A stretch of 64,000 nt of DNA from Lysinibacillus sphaericus OT4b.31. GTDB lineage: Bacteria; Bacillota; Bacilli; Bacillales_A; Planococcaceae. The stretch is from NCBI RefSeq assembly GCF_000392615.1, contig NZ_KB933398.1, positions 3,457,705 through 3,521,704 of the forward strand. The letters run 5' to 3'. Shown one piece after another: positions 9,055-19,753 of this stretch (position 1 is its first letter; every line of letters starts with the position of its first letter). The position numbers and the translations under genes are program-made. The notes beneath the pieces were generated by a model, which saw only the letters and a program-made list of their open reading frames with translations, ran no database searches and was not told where the DNA came from.

Positions 9055-9767
9055 GACGATTTCGGCTCCTCAAATTTATAGCCAAGGCCACGAATGGTTT
9101 TAATAAAAATGGGCTTACGGCTATTTTCTTCGATTTTATCGCGAAGATGACTTATATGCACATCCACAATACGAGTATCGCCTGCAAAATCATATTTCCA
9201 TACAGCACTTAATAACTGATCACGTGTTAATACACGGTTTTTGTTTTCAAGTAGATAGATTAAGAGTTCAAATTCCTTCGGTGTAAATTCAAGCGCTTCA
9301 TCTTGTAAAAAAACCTCAAAACGCTCTGGATATACACGCAGTTGACCAAACTCATACATTTTTTCTAATGGTTCATCCTTATCCTCAACTACGACATTTT
9401 GTGTAAAGCGTCGTAATACCGCCTTCACACGTGCCAATACCTCACGTGGGCTAAAAGGTTTCGTCATGTAATCATCTGCTCCGAGTTCCAAACCAAGCAC
9501 CTTATCGAACTCGTCGTCTTTAGCCGTTAGCATAATGATTGGCGTATTCATGCGCTGCTGTCGAATTTGTTTACATACCTCCATACCATCTAGCTTAGGA
9601 AGCATTAAATCTAACAGCATTAAATCAGGCTGTAGCGTGATAGCTTTATCTAGACCTTCTTGTCCATCCGCGGCTGTTTCAACTACATAACCAGCCTGCT
9701 CTAAATTATATTTTAATAATGTTGCAATGGATAATTCATCTTCTACAACTAAAATTGTTTTTGTCAT
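9051..9767 (-). CDS. phoP: PhoP-type response regulator
   Basis: OmpR/PhoB-class transcription factor, 238 residues. The receiver domain shows the acidic pair Glu9/Asp10, phospho-acceptor Asp53 (MLLDLMLP), and the conserved Lys in YMTKPFSP. The C-terminal winged helix has FTPKEFELLIYLLENKNRVLTRDQLL and VDVHISHLRDKIE, ending with the wing motif IRGLGYKFE. It is followed by phoR with a four-base overlap and preceded by a MaoC-like gene 56 bases away, probably in one transcript. A 9-bp hairpin with a C/G-rich loop sits just before its ribosome site. Confidence 0.95.
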   Translation of the reverse strand: MTKTILVVEDELSIATLLKYNLEQAGYVVETAADGQEGLDKAITLQPDLMLLDLMLPKLDGMEVCKQIRQQRMNTPIIMLTAKDDEFDKVLGLELGADDYMTKPFSPREVLARVKAVLRRFTQNVVVEDKDEPLEKMYEFGQLRVYPERFEVFLQDEALEFTPKEFELLIYLLENKNRVLTRDQLLSAVWKYDFAGDTRIVDVHISHLRDKIEENSRKPIFIKTIRGLGYKFEEPKSS

Positions 9768-9786
9768 GTATAATGCCTCCGATAGT

Positions 9787-9810
9787 GATTTGAAACCCCC
9801 ATTTCAAATC
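9787..9810 (-). other. Hairpin in the leader of phoP
   Basis: GATTTGAAA and TTTCAAATC form a perfect 9-bp stem with a seven-base loop containing GGGGG on the minus strand. No T-run follows, so it is not a terminator. The phoP ribosome site lies just downstream. Confidence 0.45.
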
Positions 9811-9823
9811 TACAAGACGTTTA

Positions 9824-10264
9824 CTATAACGCAAGTGGTGGCGTTACCAGTAATGTACCTTTAATCACAAGTTGCTTTTGCTCATTGTATGAGTTTACTG
9901 AAACCGTAATTGTATTTTGTACTTTATTGACTACTGTTACCTCTAATAGTGTATCAAATAATTCATAATGATAGAGTGGTCCTAAGTATTTTATATGCTG
10001 TTCAATAATTCGTGCACCTGGTCCAGGTATATACTTCGACACAGCTGACGTAATAATGCCATTTAACATGATGGTTGGTACAATTGGCTTTTTAAATGGT
10101 GTCATTGCTGCATAATCATGTTGAATATAGAGCGGATTGCTATCATTTGTAAGCCCTAAATAAAGCATTAAATCTTTATCCTCTATTTTTTCAGTAATAT
10201 GAATTTTCTCGCCAACCGTAATTTCATCTATAGTGAGACCAAGTTTACTGTTCTTTTGAAGCAA
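9824..10264 (-). CDS. MaoC-like hotdog-fold protein, catalytic His replaced
   Basis: 146 residues, the size of a single-domain MaoC/R-specific enoyl-CoA hydratase. The family core is recognisable as NDSNPLYIQHDYAAMTPFKK followed by PTIMLNGIIT. In active R-hydratases the motif is D-x-N-P-x-H; here Asp is kept but the His is Tyr (NPLY), so dehydratase activity is doubtful and acyl-CoA binding or another role is possible (inference). TTG start at 10264 with AAGGGG upstream; a good vegetative promoter lies at 10300-10328. It precedes phoP-phoR by 56 bases, apparently as first gene of their operon, while the mdh transcript upstream is closed by a terminator. Function unknown. Confidence 0.8.
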   Translation of the reverse strand: MLQKNSKLGLTIDEITVGEKIHITEKIEDKDLMLYLGLTNDSNPLYIQHDYAAMTPFKKPIVPTIMLNGIITSAVSKYIPGPGARIIEQHIKYLGPLYHYELFDTLLEVTVVNKVQNTITVSVNSYNEQKQLVIKGTLLVTPPLAL

Positions 10265-10299
10265 AGATACGCCAACCCCTTTTCTATCATACTACCTTC

Positions 10300-10328
10300 A
10301 TAGTATCAATTTTATTCTAAAAGTACAA
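10300..10328 (-). promoter_or_regulatory. Vegetative promoter of the maoC-like/phoPR operon
   Basis: On the minus strand TTGTAC, 17 bases, TACTAT. It sits 36 bases before the TTG start and between the mdh terminator and the gene. Confidence 0.6.
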
Positions 10329-10365
10329 TGAAAAGCAGAATAACCATTTTATCCCGCATTACAAT

Positions 10366-10398
10366 AAAAAAAACCGAGTAGGAATGATTCCCACTCGA
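10366..10398 (-). terminator. Rho-independent terminator of mdh
   Basis: A 12-bp stem with one mismatch-free GC-rich core (CGAGTGGGAAT / ATTCCTACTCG on the minus strand, one G-U) is followed by eight T. It lies 17 bases after the mdh stop. Confidence 0.92.
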
Positions 10399-10414
10399 TT
10401 TCATAAACTTTTTA

Positions 10415-11353
10415 TTAAGCTAAAACTTCCATAACTGCTTTTACAGCTTCAGCAGAGTTATCTAATGCTGCTTTTTCTGTATCAGTTAATTCAAGTTCGT
10501 AGATTTTTTCAATACCGTCTGCACCTAAAAGTGTTGGTACACCTAAGTAAATATCGTTGTAGCCATATTCGCCTTCAAGAAGAGCGATGGATGGCAGAAT
10601 ACGTTTTTGGTCTTTAAGAATCGCTTCAGCCATTTCAATCATTGCAGCAGCCGGCGCATAGTATGCAGAACCGTTACCCAGTAGGTTTACGATTTCAGCA
10701 CCACCTTTACGAGTACGGTCAACAATTTCTTCTAAACGCTCAGGAGCGATTAAAGACTCTAGTGGAATACCACCAGCGAAAGAGTAGCGAGTAAGTGGTA
10801 CCATTGTATCACCATGGCCACCTAGTACGAATCCAGTAATGTCTTTAACAGAAATGTTAAGTTCTTCAGCGACGAATGAACGGAAACGAGCTGTATCAAG
10901 TACACCAGATTGACCGATAACTCGGTTTTTAGGGAAACCAGTTTCTTTGTATACTGTGTAAGTCATTGCATCAACCGGGTTTGTAAGTACAATTATTGTT
11001 GCGTTTGGTGAGTGAGCGGCAATTTCTTTAGAAACTGTTTTCATAACACCTTGGTTGATTTGAACTAGATCGTCACGACTCATCCCAGGTTTACGAGCAA
11101 CACCCGCAGTGATGATTACTACATCAGAATCCGCAGTATCTGCATAGTCAGAAGTACCTTTAACATAAGAATCGAAACCTTGAATTGGAGCAGCTTCCCA
11201 CATATCTAAAGCTTTACCTTTTGTTGGGTTTTCAGCTTGAGGAATGTCTACTAATACTACATCACCAAGTTCTTTTTGAGCTGCTAAAAATGCTGCAGTA
11301 GCGCCAGTGAATCCGCCACCGATTACTGAGATTTTTTTACGTTTCAAAGACAT
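10415..11353 (-). CDS. mdh: Malate dehydrogenase
   Basis: NAD-dependent oxidation of malate to oxaloacetate in the TCA cycle, LDH-like MDH type. 312 residues from ATG 11353, which has AAAGGAGCG upstream; the longer open frame upstream is excluded because it includes the ribosome site and a terminator hairpin. Visible: nucleotide fold [13 protein letters not shown], substrate loop [20 protein letters not shown] and the catalytic [10 protein letters not shown]. It is third in citZ-icd-mdh, as in B. subtilis, but an intrinsic-terminator hairpin precedes it (11387-11421), so its expression may be partly uncoupled from icd. Confidence 0.97.
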   Translation of the reverse strand: MSLKRKKISVIGGGFTGATAAFLAAQKELGDVVLVDIPQAENPTKGKALDMWEAAPIQGFDSYVKGTSDYADTADSDVVIITAGVARKPGMSRDDLVQINQGVMKTVSKEIAAHSPNATIIVLTNPVDAMTYTVYKETGFPKNRVIGQSGVLDTARFRSFVAEELNISVKDITGFVLGGHGDTMVPLTRYSFAGGIPLESLIAPERLEEIVDRTRKGGAEIVNLLGNGSAYYAPAAAMIEMAEAILKDQKRILPSIALLEGEYGYNDIYLGVPTLLGADGIEKIYELELTDTEKAALDNSAEAVKAVMEVLA

Positions 11354-11386
11354 TTGAATACGCTCCTTTGATTTGGGTTTTATGTT

Positions 11387-11421
11387 AAAAAAAAAGGGAG
11401 GAGAATAACTCTCTCTCCCTT
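11387..11421 (-). terminator. Terminator-like hairpin between icd and mdh (possible attenuator)
   Basis: On the minus strand AAGGGAG pairs with CTCCCTT (with GAGA/TCTC extension) and is followed immediately by nine T. It lies in the mdh leader, about 35 bases before the mdh start, so it either ends the citZ-icd transcript or attenuates mdh. Confidence 0.75.
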
Positions 11422-11545
11422 GATTAAACAAGTTGGAAATACTTCATTTAAATAAAGTCGAAAATAATTTGCTGTTAATCAAACATATCTCGACAGATTT
11501 TGCATGCATCACAGCTATAATTTTATGCAACTAAAGTTGGGAAAA

Positions 11546-12808
11546 TTATAGGTTTTTGATTAATTCGTCAGCGAACTCAGAACATTTCACTTCTTTAGCA
11601 CCATCCATTAGACGTGCAAAGTCATAAGTTACAACTTTAGAAGAGATTGTTTTTTCAACTGATGCTGTAATGCTATCAGCTGCTTCTTGCCATCCTAAGT
11701 GTTCAAGCATTAATACGCCTGAAAGTAGTACTGAAGATGGGTTTACTTTATCTAAGCCAGCATATTTTGGAGCTGTACCGTGAGTAGCTTCGAAGATTGC
11801 GTGACCAGTTACGTAGTTAATGTTCGCACCTGGAGCAATACCGATACCACCAACTTGTGCAGCTAATGCATCAGAAATATAGTCACCATTTAAGTTCATT
11901 GTAGCTACTACATCAAACTCAGTTGGACGAGTTAAAATTTGTTGTAAGAAGATGTCAGCGATTGAATCTTTAACTAAGATTTTACCAGCTGCTAAAGCAT
12001 CAGCTTGTGCTTTGTTTGCTGCTTCTTCACCTTGTTCAGCTTTGATTGCATCATATTGATTCCAAGTGAAAGTTTTATCAGCAAATTCAGTTTCAGCTAA
12101 TTCATAACCCCATTTTTTGAATCCACCTTCAGTGAATTTCATAATGTTCCCTTTGTGAACTAATGTTACAGATGGGCGGTTATGTTTAATAGCATATTCA
12201 ATAGCAGAACGCACTAAACGCTCAGTACCTTCTTTAGATACAGGTTTTACACCGATACCAGAAGTTTCTGGGAAGCGGATTTGGTTAACACCAAATTCAG
12301 TTTGTAGGAAGTTGATGATTTTTTGAGCTTGTTCAGAGCCTGATTCGAACTCGATACCAGCGTAGATGTCTTCTGTGTTTTCGCGGAAGATAACCATTTC
12401 AACGTCTTCTGGGCGTTTAACTGGAGAAGGTACTCCATCAAAGTGACGTACAGGACGTAAGCAAACATATAGATCAAGTTGTTGACGTAATGCTACGTTT
12501 AGTGAGCGGATACCACCACCGATTGGCGTAGTAAGAGGACCTTTGATTGCGATTAGGTATTCGTTAATTTTGTCTAAAGTTTCTTGTGGTAACCATTCAC
12601 CAGTTTGGTTGAACGCTTTTTCACCAGCTAAAACTTCTAACCATTCGATTTTCTTTTCGCCGTTATAAGCTTTTTCAACAGCTGCGTCGATAACGCGAGA
12701 TGCTGCAGCCCAAATATCTGGACCGATTCCATCACCTTCGATGAACGGGATTACTGGATTGTTTGGTACATTAAGTACGCCATTTTCAACTACAATTTTG
12801 TTTGACAT
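11546..12808 (-). CDS. icd: Isocitrate dehydrogenase (NADP+)
   Basis: Oxidative decarboxylation of isocitrate to 2-oxoglutarate. 420 residues, the usual length for the Bacillus/E. coli dimeric type. The substrate and phosphorylation-site region [19 protein letters not shown] is intact, with the metal/substrate residues in [17 protein letters not shown] and the nucleotide-binding [11 protein letters not shown]. It sits between citZ and mdh; start ATG follows AGGAGGCAACAAT. A hairpin without T-run lies in the citZ-icd spacer. Confidence 0.97.
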   Translation of the reverse strand: MSNKIVVENGVLNVPNNPVIPFIEGDGIGPDIWAAASRVIDAAVEKAYNGEKKIEWLEVLAGEKAFNQTGEWLPQETLDKINEYLIAIKGPLTTPIGGGIRSLNVALRQQLDLYVCLRPVRHFDGVPSPVKRPEDVEMVIFRENTEDIYAGIEFESGSEQAQKIINFLQTEFGVNQIRFPETSGIGVKPVSKEGTERLVRSAIEYAIKHNRPSVTLVHKGNIMKFTEGGFKKWGYELAETEFADKTFTWNQYDAIKAEQGEEAANKAQADALAAGKILVKDSIADIFLQQILTRPTEFDVVATMNLNGDYISDALAAQVGGIGIAPGANINYVTGHAIFEATHGTAPKYAGLDKVNPSSVLLSGVLMLEHLGWQEAADSITASVEKTISSKVVTYDFARLMDGAKEVKCSEFADELIKNL

Positions 12809-12837
12809 TATTGTTGCCTCCTAAATTCATAATCATA

Positions 12838-12863
12838 GGACTGTGTTAAAGGTAACACAGTCC
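12838..12863 (-). other. Perfect 11-bp hairpin between citZ and icd
   Basis: GGACTGTGTTA and TAACACAGTCC pair around a four-base loop. No T-run follows, so it is more likely an mRNA stability or processing element, or a leaky terminator, than a full stop. Confidence 0.6.
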
Positions 12864-12888
12864 CAAATATTCTAGCATATTTTCCAAA

Positions 12889-14004
12889 TTAGCGCTCGCT
12901 GATTGGAACATATTTTTGCATGCCTGGTCCAACATACTCCGCACGTGGACGGATTAAGCGGTTGTTAGCATATTGTTCAAGAATATGTGCTACCCAACCA
13001 GAAGTACGAGAAACTGCGAAAATTGGTGTGAATAGGTCATGATCAATGCCTAAAGAATCATACACTGACGCAGAGAAGAAGTCTACGTTTGCAGGTAATT
13101 TCTTTTGTTCAACAATCATGTCATGGATTTTAACTGACATTTCATAAAGCTCTGGTTTACCAGTTAGTTCAGTTAATTTTTGTGACATTACACGTAGGTG
13201 TGGTGCACGTGGATCGCCTTTACGGTATACACGGTGACCGAAGCCCATGATTTTTTCTTTGTTATCTAATTTATTTTGAATATAAGATTCAACTTTTTCA
13301 AGTGAACCGATTTCGCTTAGCATTTTCATAACTTGTTCGTTTGCACCACCATGAAGTGGTCCTTTTAATGCGCCGATAGCTGCAGTAACACCAGAATAAA
13401 CGTCTGATAATGTAGCTACACATACGCGTGCAGTGAATGTAGAAGCATTTAATTCATGATCAGCATGTAATACTAATGCTTTATCGAATGCTTCAACTTC
13501 GATTGCTGCTGGTTCTTCACCTTTTAACATGTATAAGAAATTCGCTGCATAACCTAATTCTGGTTTTGGTGCAATTGGCTCTAAGCCTTTACGAACACGT
13601 GCGAACGCAGTTACAACTGTAGCAATTTTAGCTTGTAGACGGATAGCTTTACGGTAGTTAGCTTCTGGATTCATTACATCCGCTTCTTCATCGAATACAC
13701 CAAGTAAAGATACTGCAGTACGTAGTGCAGCCATTGGATGTACAGTTGAAAGTGGGTATGCTTTGAATTGGTCTACAATTGCCTGTGGAATAGACATGTT
13801 GTCTGCTAATTGTTGTTTTAACTCAGCAAGCTCGTCCGCTTTTGGTAAACGAGTGTGCCATAGTAGATAAATTACCTCTTCAAATGATGCGTTATCTGCT
13901 AAATCATCAATGTTGTAACCAACATATGTAAGTGTGTCATCGATAATTGAGCTGATTTTAGATTCCGCCGCTACGATACCTTCTAAACCTTTTGTTGCTG
14001 ACAT
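12889..14004 (-). CDS. citZ: Citrate synthase
   Basis: Condenses acetyl-CoA and oxaloacetate at TCA cycle entry. 371 residues, typical of the short Gram-positive type. Catalytic residues visible: His in LHADHELNAST, His in IMGFGHRVYRKGDPRAPHL, and Asp in NVDFFSASVYDSLGI. First gene of the citZ-icd(-mdh) operon. A strong vegetative promoter (14112-14140) and a downstream CcpA-type site (14093-14106) imply carbon catabolite control, as known for B. subtilis citZ. It diverges from ytvI. Confidence 0.97.
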   Translation of the reverse strand: MSATKGLEGIVAAESKISSIIDDTLTYVGYNIDDLADNASFEEVIYLLWHTRLPKADELAELKQQLADNMSIPQAIVDQFKAYPLSTVHPMAALRTAVSLLGVFDEEADVMNPEANYRKAIRLQAKIATVVTAFARVRKGLEPIAPKPELGYAANFLYMLKGEEPAAIEVEAFDKALVLHADHELNASTFTARVCVATLSDVYSGVTAAIGALKGPLHGGANEQVMKMLSEIGSLEKVESYIQNKLDNKEKIMGFGHRVYRKGDPRAPHLRVMSQKLTELTGKPELYEMSVKIHDMIVEQKKLPANVDFFSASVYDSLGIDHDLFTPIFAVSRTSGWVAHILEQYANNRLIRPRAEYVGPGMQKYVPISER

Positions 14005-14092
14005 AAATTATCGCTCCCTCATACTTTATATTTTTGTTGTAAATGCTATTCAATCGTTATCATTTACGGTTTTTGCTCATATGAACCATTAA

Positions 14093-14106
14093 GTAAATCG
14101 CTTACA
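14093..14106. promoter_or_regulatory. Candidate CcpA (cre) site of citZ
   Basis: GTAAATCGCTTACA is near-palindromic (TGTAAGCG...TTAC on the minus strand) and matches the cre pattern with about one mismatch. It lies just after the -10 box of the citZ promoter, the position expected for roadblock or repression. Confidence 0.5.
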
Positions 14107-14111
14107 TTGCT

Positions 14112-14140
14112 ATTATAATCATTTTTGACAGCTTTGTGAA
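14112..14140 (-). promoter_or_regulatory. Vegetative promoter of citZ
   Basis: Minus strand TTCACA, 17 bases, TATAAT: five of six and six of six consensus bases with ideal spacing. Confidence 0.75.
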
Positions 14141-14256
14141 TGAAAAACACCCAAATAAAGAAAAAGGCGCCCGAGCGACTATAAACACGTTCCAAAGAGT
14201 TTCTTTTGTATTTTTTGACATTATTTTTTTATTTGAAACGAGGTGAATTTGTAAAA

Positions 14257-15222
14257 ATGAGGAATATTAAGTATTTTTCATACGAAAGAACTACAAATAT
14301 TCTATTATTTATTTTTTATTTATTAATTCTTTGGTTCGTATTACCTGTATCCCTTGCAATATTTTTATCTTTTTCTACGTATCCTATTATAAAATTTCTC
14401 AATTCTTATTGTAAAATCGCCTATTGGCTCGCAGCAATTATCGTAGAAATACTGATACTTACTTGTATTTTTCTCCTCATAATTATATCTATTAACAGCA
14501 TCATACTTATCTTCCCTGAAATAAGAGATACACTTCAAAACTTCCAGTTATTCACTGAATACGAGTCCATGTTTATACAAGTTTTACAGGAAAAATCGTT
14601 GACAATTTTTGATTCTATCCTCGTTTATACAGCAAATTTATTGCAACTATTCATGAAGCATGTAATTGAAGTGTTTATTTTCCTTGTCGCTTACTATTTT
14701 GCGTTACTGGAAACACGTAAATCCCGTTACTGGTTTTTCCAGTACGTTCCGAAGAAATTTCGCAACGAGTGGCAATCACATTTTTCAAAAATCATGCAAC
14801 TCTTTCATTACTTTATATTTGTGGAGTTTCAGTTATTCACCATTACACTCCTCATACTTTGTGCAGGCTTTATGATTTTTCAATTTGAACAAGCCATTAT
14901 TAAAGCATTTATCGTTGCATTCGCAGATGTGCTTCCATTCTTCGGTATTGGGGTCTTTCTCGTACCCATGAGTATTTACTTTTATTTCAATGGCAATACT
15001 TTTTTATGTGTTGCGATTTTACTGTTGTATTTGTTTGTTCAATTAACAAGGCAGCTAGCTGATTCCATGCTGTGGTCCAATACACTTCAATTACGTACAT
15101 TCCACACTTTTTTCATCAGTGCTGCATCTATTTTATTATTCGGATTTTATGGCATTTTACTCAGCCCTATATTTTTATTCTTGGCTGTTAAACTTAAGGA
15201 AAAATCTATTTTTGAACGATGA
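14257..15222 (+). CDS. ytvI: AI-2E/PerM-family membrane transporter (YtvI-like)
   Basis: Polytopic membrane protein of about 321 residues. The pattern of two N-terminal helices, a variable middle with helices, and a C-terminal block (FIVAFADVLPFFGIGVFLVPMSIYFYFNGN, then LADSMLWSNTLQLRTFHTF) is that of the AI-2E transporter/YtvI family. Substrate unknown. I start it at ATG 14257 behind GAGGTG; an upstream TTG at 14206 would lack a ribosome site. The B. subtilis homologue lies beside fxsA and pyk, as here. The 3' end overlaps the convergent fxsA gene by 17 bases. Confidence 0.85.
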   Translation: MRNIKYFSYERTTNILLFIFYLLILWFVLPVSLAIFLSFSTYPIIKFLNSYCKIAYWLAAIIVEILILTCIFLLIIISINSIILIFPEIRDTLQNFQLFTEYESMFIQVLQEKSLTIFDSILVYTANLLQLFMKHVIEVFIFLVAYYFALLETRKSRYWFFQYVPKKFRNEWQSHFSKIMQLFHYFIFVEFQLFTITLLILCAGFMIFQFEQAIIKAFIVAFADVLPFFGIGVFLVPMSIYFYFNGNTFLCVAILLLYLFVQLTRQLADSMLWSNTLQLRTFHTFFISAASILLFGFYGILLSPIFLFLAVKLKEKSIFER

Positions 15223-15595
15223 TAAACTGCCCTTTTTTCATTTTTTTACGAATCCAATAAAATACGATTGGTTGAAACAGCTTTTTTGAAAAAGGCATGA
15301 GTAGTAATAAGCCGATAAGATCCGTTAAAAAACCTGGTAATGCTAACAGCACACCGCCACTAAAATTCAGCAGCGCATTAATTAAAATAGGTCCCGGCGC
15401 TTCTCCTCTAGCCATCGTATCTTTTACCTTTTGTACAGAATTCATACCTTTATTTTTTGCTACATAAACACCGATAACACTCGTTACCACAATGAGCAAT
15501 AAAGTATTCAACACACCTATATTTTGACCAACAACTATTAATAACGCCAATTCGGCTAATGCATACACAATGAAACCAAGAAAAACTTTTCGCAT
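15206..15595 (-). CDS. fxsA: FxsA-family membrane protein
   Basis: 129 residues. FxsA family members are small cytoplasmic-membrane proteins; the E. coli one sensitises or relieves phage T7 exclusion by F plasmid. Visible family core: ELALLIVVGQNIGVLNTLLLIVVTSVIGVYVAKNKG and LLNFSGGVLLALPGFLTDLIGLLLLMP, then a basic cytoplasmic tail. Position next to pyk matches Bacillus. Its stop lies inside the end of convergent ytvI. Biological role in Bacillales unknown. Confidence 0.9.
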   Translation of the reverse strand: MRKVFLGFIVYALAELALLIVVGQNIGVLNTLLLIVVTSVIGVYVAKNKGMNSVQKVKDTMARGEAPGPILINALLNFSGGVLLALPGFLTDLIGLLLLMPFSKKLFQPIVFYWIRKKMKKGQFIIVQK

Positions 15596-15774
15596 ATTTT
15601 TCTCCTTCCTATATGAAAAAGCTATACCATTTATACGTTATTATAGACCAATAAGTTTCATATAAAAAACAATGAGCCTAAATTATAAGTAAAAGCTCAA
15701 AATATTGTGTACTTTTAAGGAACAGTAGCGATAGCTGTAAATACTATTTAGCCTCTATATATTGCACTATAAAC

Positions 15775-15812
15775 AAAAAGCTCCAGTACGATGTCACGTA
15801 CTAGAGCTTTTT
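15775..15812 (-). terminator. Rho-independent terminator of pfkA-pyk
   Basis: A 16-bp stem with one mismatch (AAAAAGCTC...AGTACG / CGTACT...GAGCTTTTT) ends in a T-run on the minus strand, 10 bases after pyk. Confidence 0.92.
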
Positions 15813-15821
15813 CGTTATTAA

Positions 15822-17582
15822 TTAAAGAACACTCGCATGCCCCTTATAAATGACACCTGTTTCAGCATCCATTGTTATTTCTTGACCGTGTCGAATTATT
15901 GTCGTTGCTTCTTTAACACCAACAATAACTGGAATTCCAAGGCTTAGCCCAACAACCGCTGCATGGCTTGTCAGTCCACCTTCCTCCGTAATAAGACCGA
16001 TACAATTTTCTAGTGCTGGCATCATATCACGATCCGAGCCAACTGTTACTAAAATACAACCTTCTGTATCATAAGCAAGTGCTTCTGCTGCGTTTTTTGC
16101 AACAACTGTTTTGCCGATTACGGAAGCTTTGCCAATACCTTGTCCACGAGCAAGTAAATCTCCAATAATGTGTACTTTCATTAAGTTTGTTGTACCCGCT
16201 TCGCCCACTGGTACACCAGCTGTAATAACAACTGCATCACCGTGTGTTACATAACCATGTTTTAAGCTTTCATCAACAGCAAGCTCTAAAATTTCATCTG
16301 TCGTTGTTACACGTTGGCATACTACTGGATATACACCCCAAACAAGAGTTAATGTACTCGCTGTATTGACAGAGCCTGTTACCGCGACAATCGGCACACC
16401 TGGTCGATATTTTGCAATCATTCGAGCTGTATTACCACTTTCTGTTGGTGCAAGTACGGCTCTTACGCCTAAGTTAATCGAAGTATAGGCAACTGCCTGT
16501 GAAATGGCTTCTGTCATATTTGCTTCTTTTTCACGACTTCTTGTGGATACGATAGCCTTATAATCTAATGAATGTTCTGTACGCTCTGCGATTTTATTCA
16601 TTGTTTGTACAGATTCAACTGGATAAAGGCCCGCTGCTGTTTCACCCGATAGCATAATCGCATCTGTTCCATCAATAATAGCGTTGGCAACGTCACTTGC
16701 CTCAGCACGTGTTGGGCGAGGGTTACGTTGCATTGAATCTAACATTTGCGTTGCAGTAATTACGGGTTTACCTACTTGGTTACATTTTAAAATTAATTTC
16801 TTTTGTACAAGAGGAACTTCTTCAGCAGGAATTTCTACCCCAAGGTCTCCACGTGCTACCATTAACCCGTCGGATACTAAGATGATTTCGTCGATATTGT
16901 CGACACCTTCTTGATTTTCGATTTTCGGGATAATTTGAATATGGCCACCACCGTTTTGTTCAAGCAACTCACGGATTTCTAGCACATCCTTTGCACGACG
17001 TACGAATGAAGCTGCAATGAAATCGACGCCTTGCTTAATGCCGAATAAAATATCTTGTGCATCTTTTTCGGTAATTCCAGGAAGTTGCACAGAAACACCT
17101 GGTACGTTGACACCTTTTTTATTTTTTAATACACCGGCATTTTCTACAATTGTGTGGATTAGGCCATTTTCTGTATCTGTAGCTAATACACGTAATTGAA
17201 TTAAACCATCGTCTAATAAAATAATTGAGTTTTGTTCTACGTCTTCAATTAATTGATGATAAGTGACAGAGAAACTTGCCTCTGTTCCTTCTACTTCAGT
17301 CATTGAAATATCAATAACTTGACCTGTTGTTAAATGTAGTTCGCCATTTTGCATGTTATGTGTACGAATTTCAGGTCCTTTTGTATCTAGTAAAATTCCC
17401 ACAGGTTTGCCTAACTTCTCTGCTACTTCGCGTATTAAATTAATGCGCACTTCATGTTCTTCATGTGTGCCATGCGAAAAATTTAAGCGAGCTACGTTCA
17501 TACCTGCCTCGATAAGTTTTTCTAAAGTTTCTGGTGATTCACTTGCTGGTCCAATTGTACATACGATTTTTGTTTTTCTCAT
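15822..17582 (-). CDS. pyk: Pyruvate kinase with C-terminal PEP-utiliser domain
   Basis: Last step of glycolysis: PEP + ADP to pyruvate + ATP. 586 residues, longer than the roughly 470 of most kinases because of the extra C-terminal domain typical of Bacillus. Residues 1-470 hold the catalytic barrel ([10 protein letters not shown], substrate-site [29 protein letters not shown], signature [10 protein letters not shown]) and the allosteric domain. Residues about 490-580 are a phosphohistidine-type domain with [27 protein letters not shown], containing the conserved TSHAA. It follows pfkA by 28 bases in one operon. Confidence 0.97.
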   Translation of the reverse strand: MRKTKIVCTIGPASESPETLEKLIEAGMNVARLNFSHGTHEEHEVRINLIREVAEKLGKPVGILLDTKGPEIRTHNMQNGELHLTTGQVIDISMTEVEGTEASFSVTYHQLIEDVEQNSIILLDDGLIQLRVLATDTENGLIHTIVENAGVLKNKKGVNVPGVSVQLPGITEKDAQDILFGIKQGVDFIAASFVRRAKDVLEIRELLEQNGGGHIQIIPKIENQEGVDNIDEIILVSDGLMVARGDLGVEIPAEEVPLVQKKLILKCNQVGKPVITATQMLDSMQRNPRPTRAEASDVANAIIDGTDAIMLSGETAAGLYPVESVQTMNKIAERTEHSLDYKAIVSTRSREKEANMTEAISQAVAYTSINLGVRAVLAPTESGNTARMIAKYRPGVPIVAVTGSVNTASTLTLVWGVYPVVCQRVTTTDEILELAVDESLKHGYVTHGDAVVITAGVPVGEAGTTNLMKVHIIGDLLARGQGIGKASVIGKTVVAKNAAEALAYDTEGCILVTVGSDRDMMPALENCIGLITEEGGLTSHAAVVGLSLGIPVIVGVKEATTIIRHGQEITMDAETGVIYKGHASVL

Positions 17583-17609
17583 TTTCTGCCCACTCCGTTT
17601 TTATCCAAA

Positions 17610-18593
<984 letters not shown>

Positions 18594-18796
18594 CTATTAT
18601 TATTCACATTAACACGAAAAAACAAACTATGTAAGGGTTCTGGAACGACAAAAACATAACTTTTACATAAAAAATGAAAAGAATGCGCTTTCACACACTC
18701 CTTCCATCGAAAAAAATCTAAAATCTACCATTTTTCCAATAATACTATGTATTATTGTCCTTATTTCATCTTTCAATACCTAAAATCTAAATCGAG

Positions 18797-19753
18797 TTAT
18801 CCTTCAGTATATTGTCCGATTTTTTTAAACTTCTCATACCGGTCTTCGACCAATTGTTCACCGTTTAAAGAATGTAATGCTTTTAATGTGTCACTGATAC
18901 ATTCTTTTAAATAGAGTGCCTGTTTCGCTACATTGCGATGCGCGCCTCCCGTTACTTCTGGAACAATACCATCTATAACACCAAGTTCTTTTAAATCAGG
19001 TGCGGTAATCCGCATTGCTTCAGCAGCTTGCTTCGCCAGGCTCCCATCACGCCATAAAATCGATGCAGCTCCCTCAGGAGAAATTACCGAGTATGTTGAA
19101 TTTTCTAGCATGAAAACACGGTTTGCTACTCCCAATGCAAGTGCACCTCCGCTGCCTCCTTCTCCGATAACAACGCTGATGACTGGTACTGTTAAGCCAG
19201 CCATTTCCACTAAATTACGAGCAATCGCTTCACTTTGACCACGTTCTTCAGCCGCCTTACCAGGATACGCACCTTTCGTATCAATAAAACAAATAATTGG
19301 GCGGTTGAACTTCTCTGCCTGTTTCATTAAACGTAATGCTTTACGATAACCTTCTGGATGAGGCATACCAAAGTTACGTCGGATATTCTCCTTCGTAGAC
19401 TTTCCACGTTGATGTCCGATAATAGTTACTGGCTGTCCTTCGAAAATGGCAATCCCTCCAAGAATTGCCGCATCGTCTCCAAATGTTCGATCTCCATGTA
19501 GCTCAATGAAGTTTTCACACATTGCCTCGATGTATTGAAGCGTTGTTGGACGCTCAGGATGACGTGCAACTTGCACACGATCCCACGGTTTCATGTTTGC
19601 ATATATAGATTGCTCTAACTGTGTTAAGCGTGTTTCAAGCTTTTCAATTTCGCCTGTCATATCTACATCTGCTTCAGCAGCAATTGTTTTTAGTTCATCA
19701 ATTTTTTCTCGTAATTGTACAACTGGTTCCTCAAAAGCTAATGTTTTAGACAT
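18797..19753 (-). CDS. accA: Acetyl-CoA carboxylase carboxyltransferase alpha subunit
   Basis: With AccD it transfers CO2 from carboxybiotin to acetyl-CoA, giving malonyl-CoA for fatty acid synthesis. 318 residues. Visible: coiled N-terminus ([30 protein letters not shown]), [22 protein letters not shown], and the crotonase-fold core [19 protein letters not shown] with [12 protein letters not shown]. It overlaps accD by eight bases, implying coupled, equimolar synthesis. The biotin carboxylase and carrier genes are elsewhere. Confidence 0.97.
   Translation of the reverse strand: MSKTLAFEEPVVQLREKIDELKTIAAEADVDMTGEIEKLETRLTQLEQSIYANMKPWDRVQVARHPERPTTLQYIEAMCENFIELHGDRTFGDDAAILGGIAIFEGQPVTIIGHQRGKSTKENIRRNFGMPHPEGYRKALRLMKQAEKFNRPIICFIDTKGAYPGKAAEERGQSEAIARNLVEMAGLTVPVISVVIGEGGSGGALALGVANRVFMLENSTYSVISPEGAASILWRDGSLAKQAAEAMRITAPDLKELGVIDGIVPEVTGGAHRNVAKQALYLKECISDTLKALHSLNGEQLVEDRYEKFKKIGQYTEG

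Noticed and set aside
11354-11431. Longer mdh frame from 11431
   Set aside because: It would translate the terminator hairpin and the ribosome site; the MDH family begins at [13 protein letters not shown].
14206-14256. Upstream TTG start extending ytvI by 17 residues
   Set aside because: No ribosome site before it, whereas GAGGTG precedes ATG 14257; the extension overlaps the promoter area.
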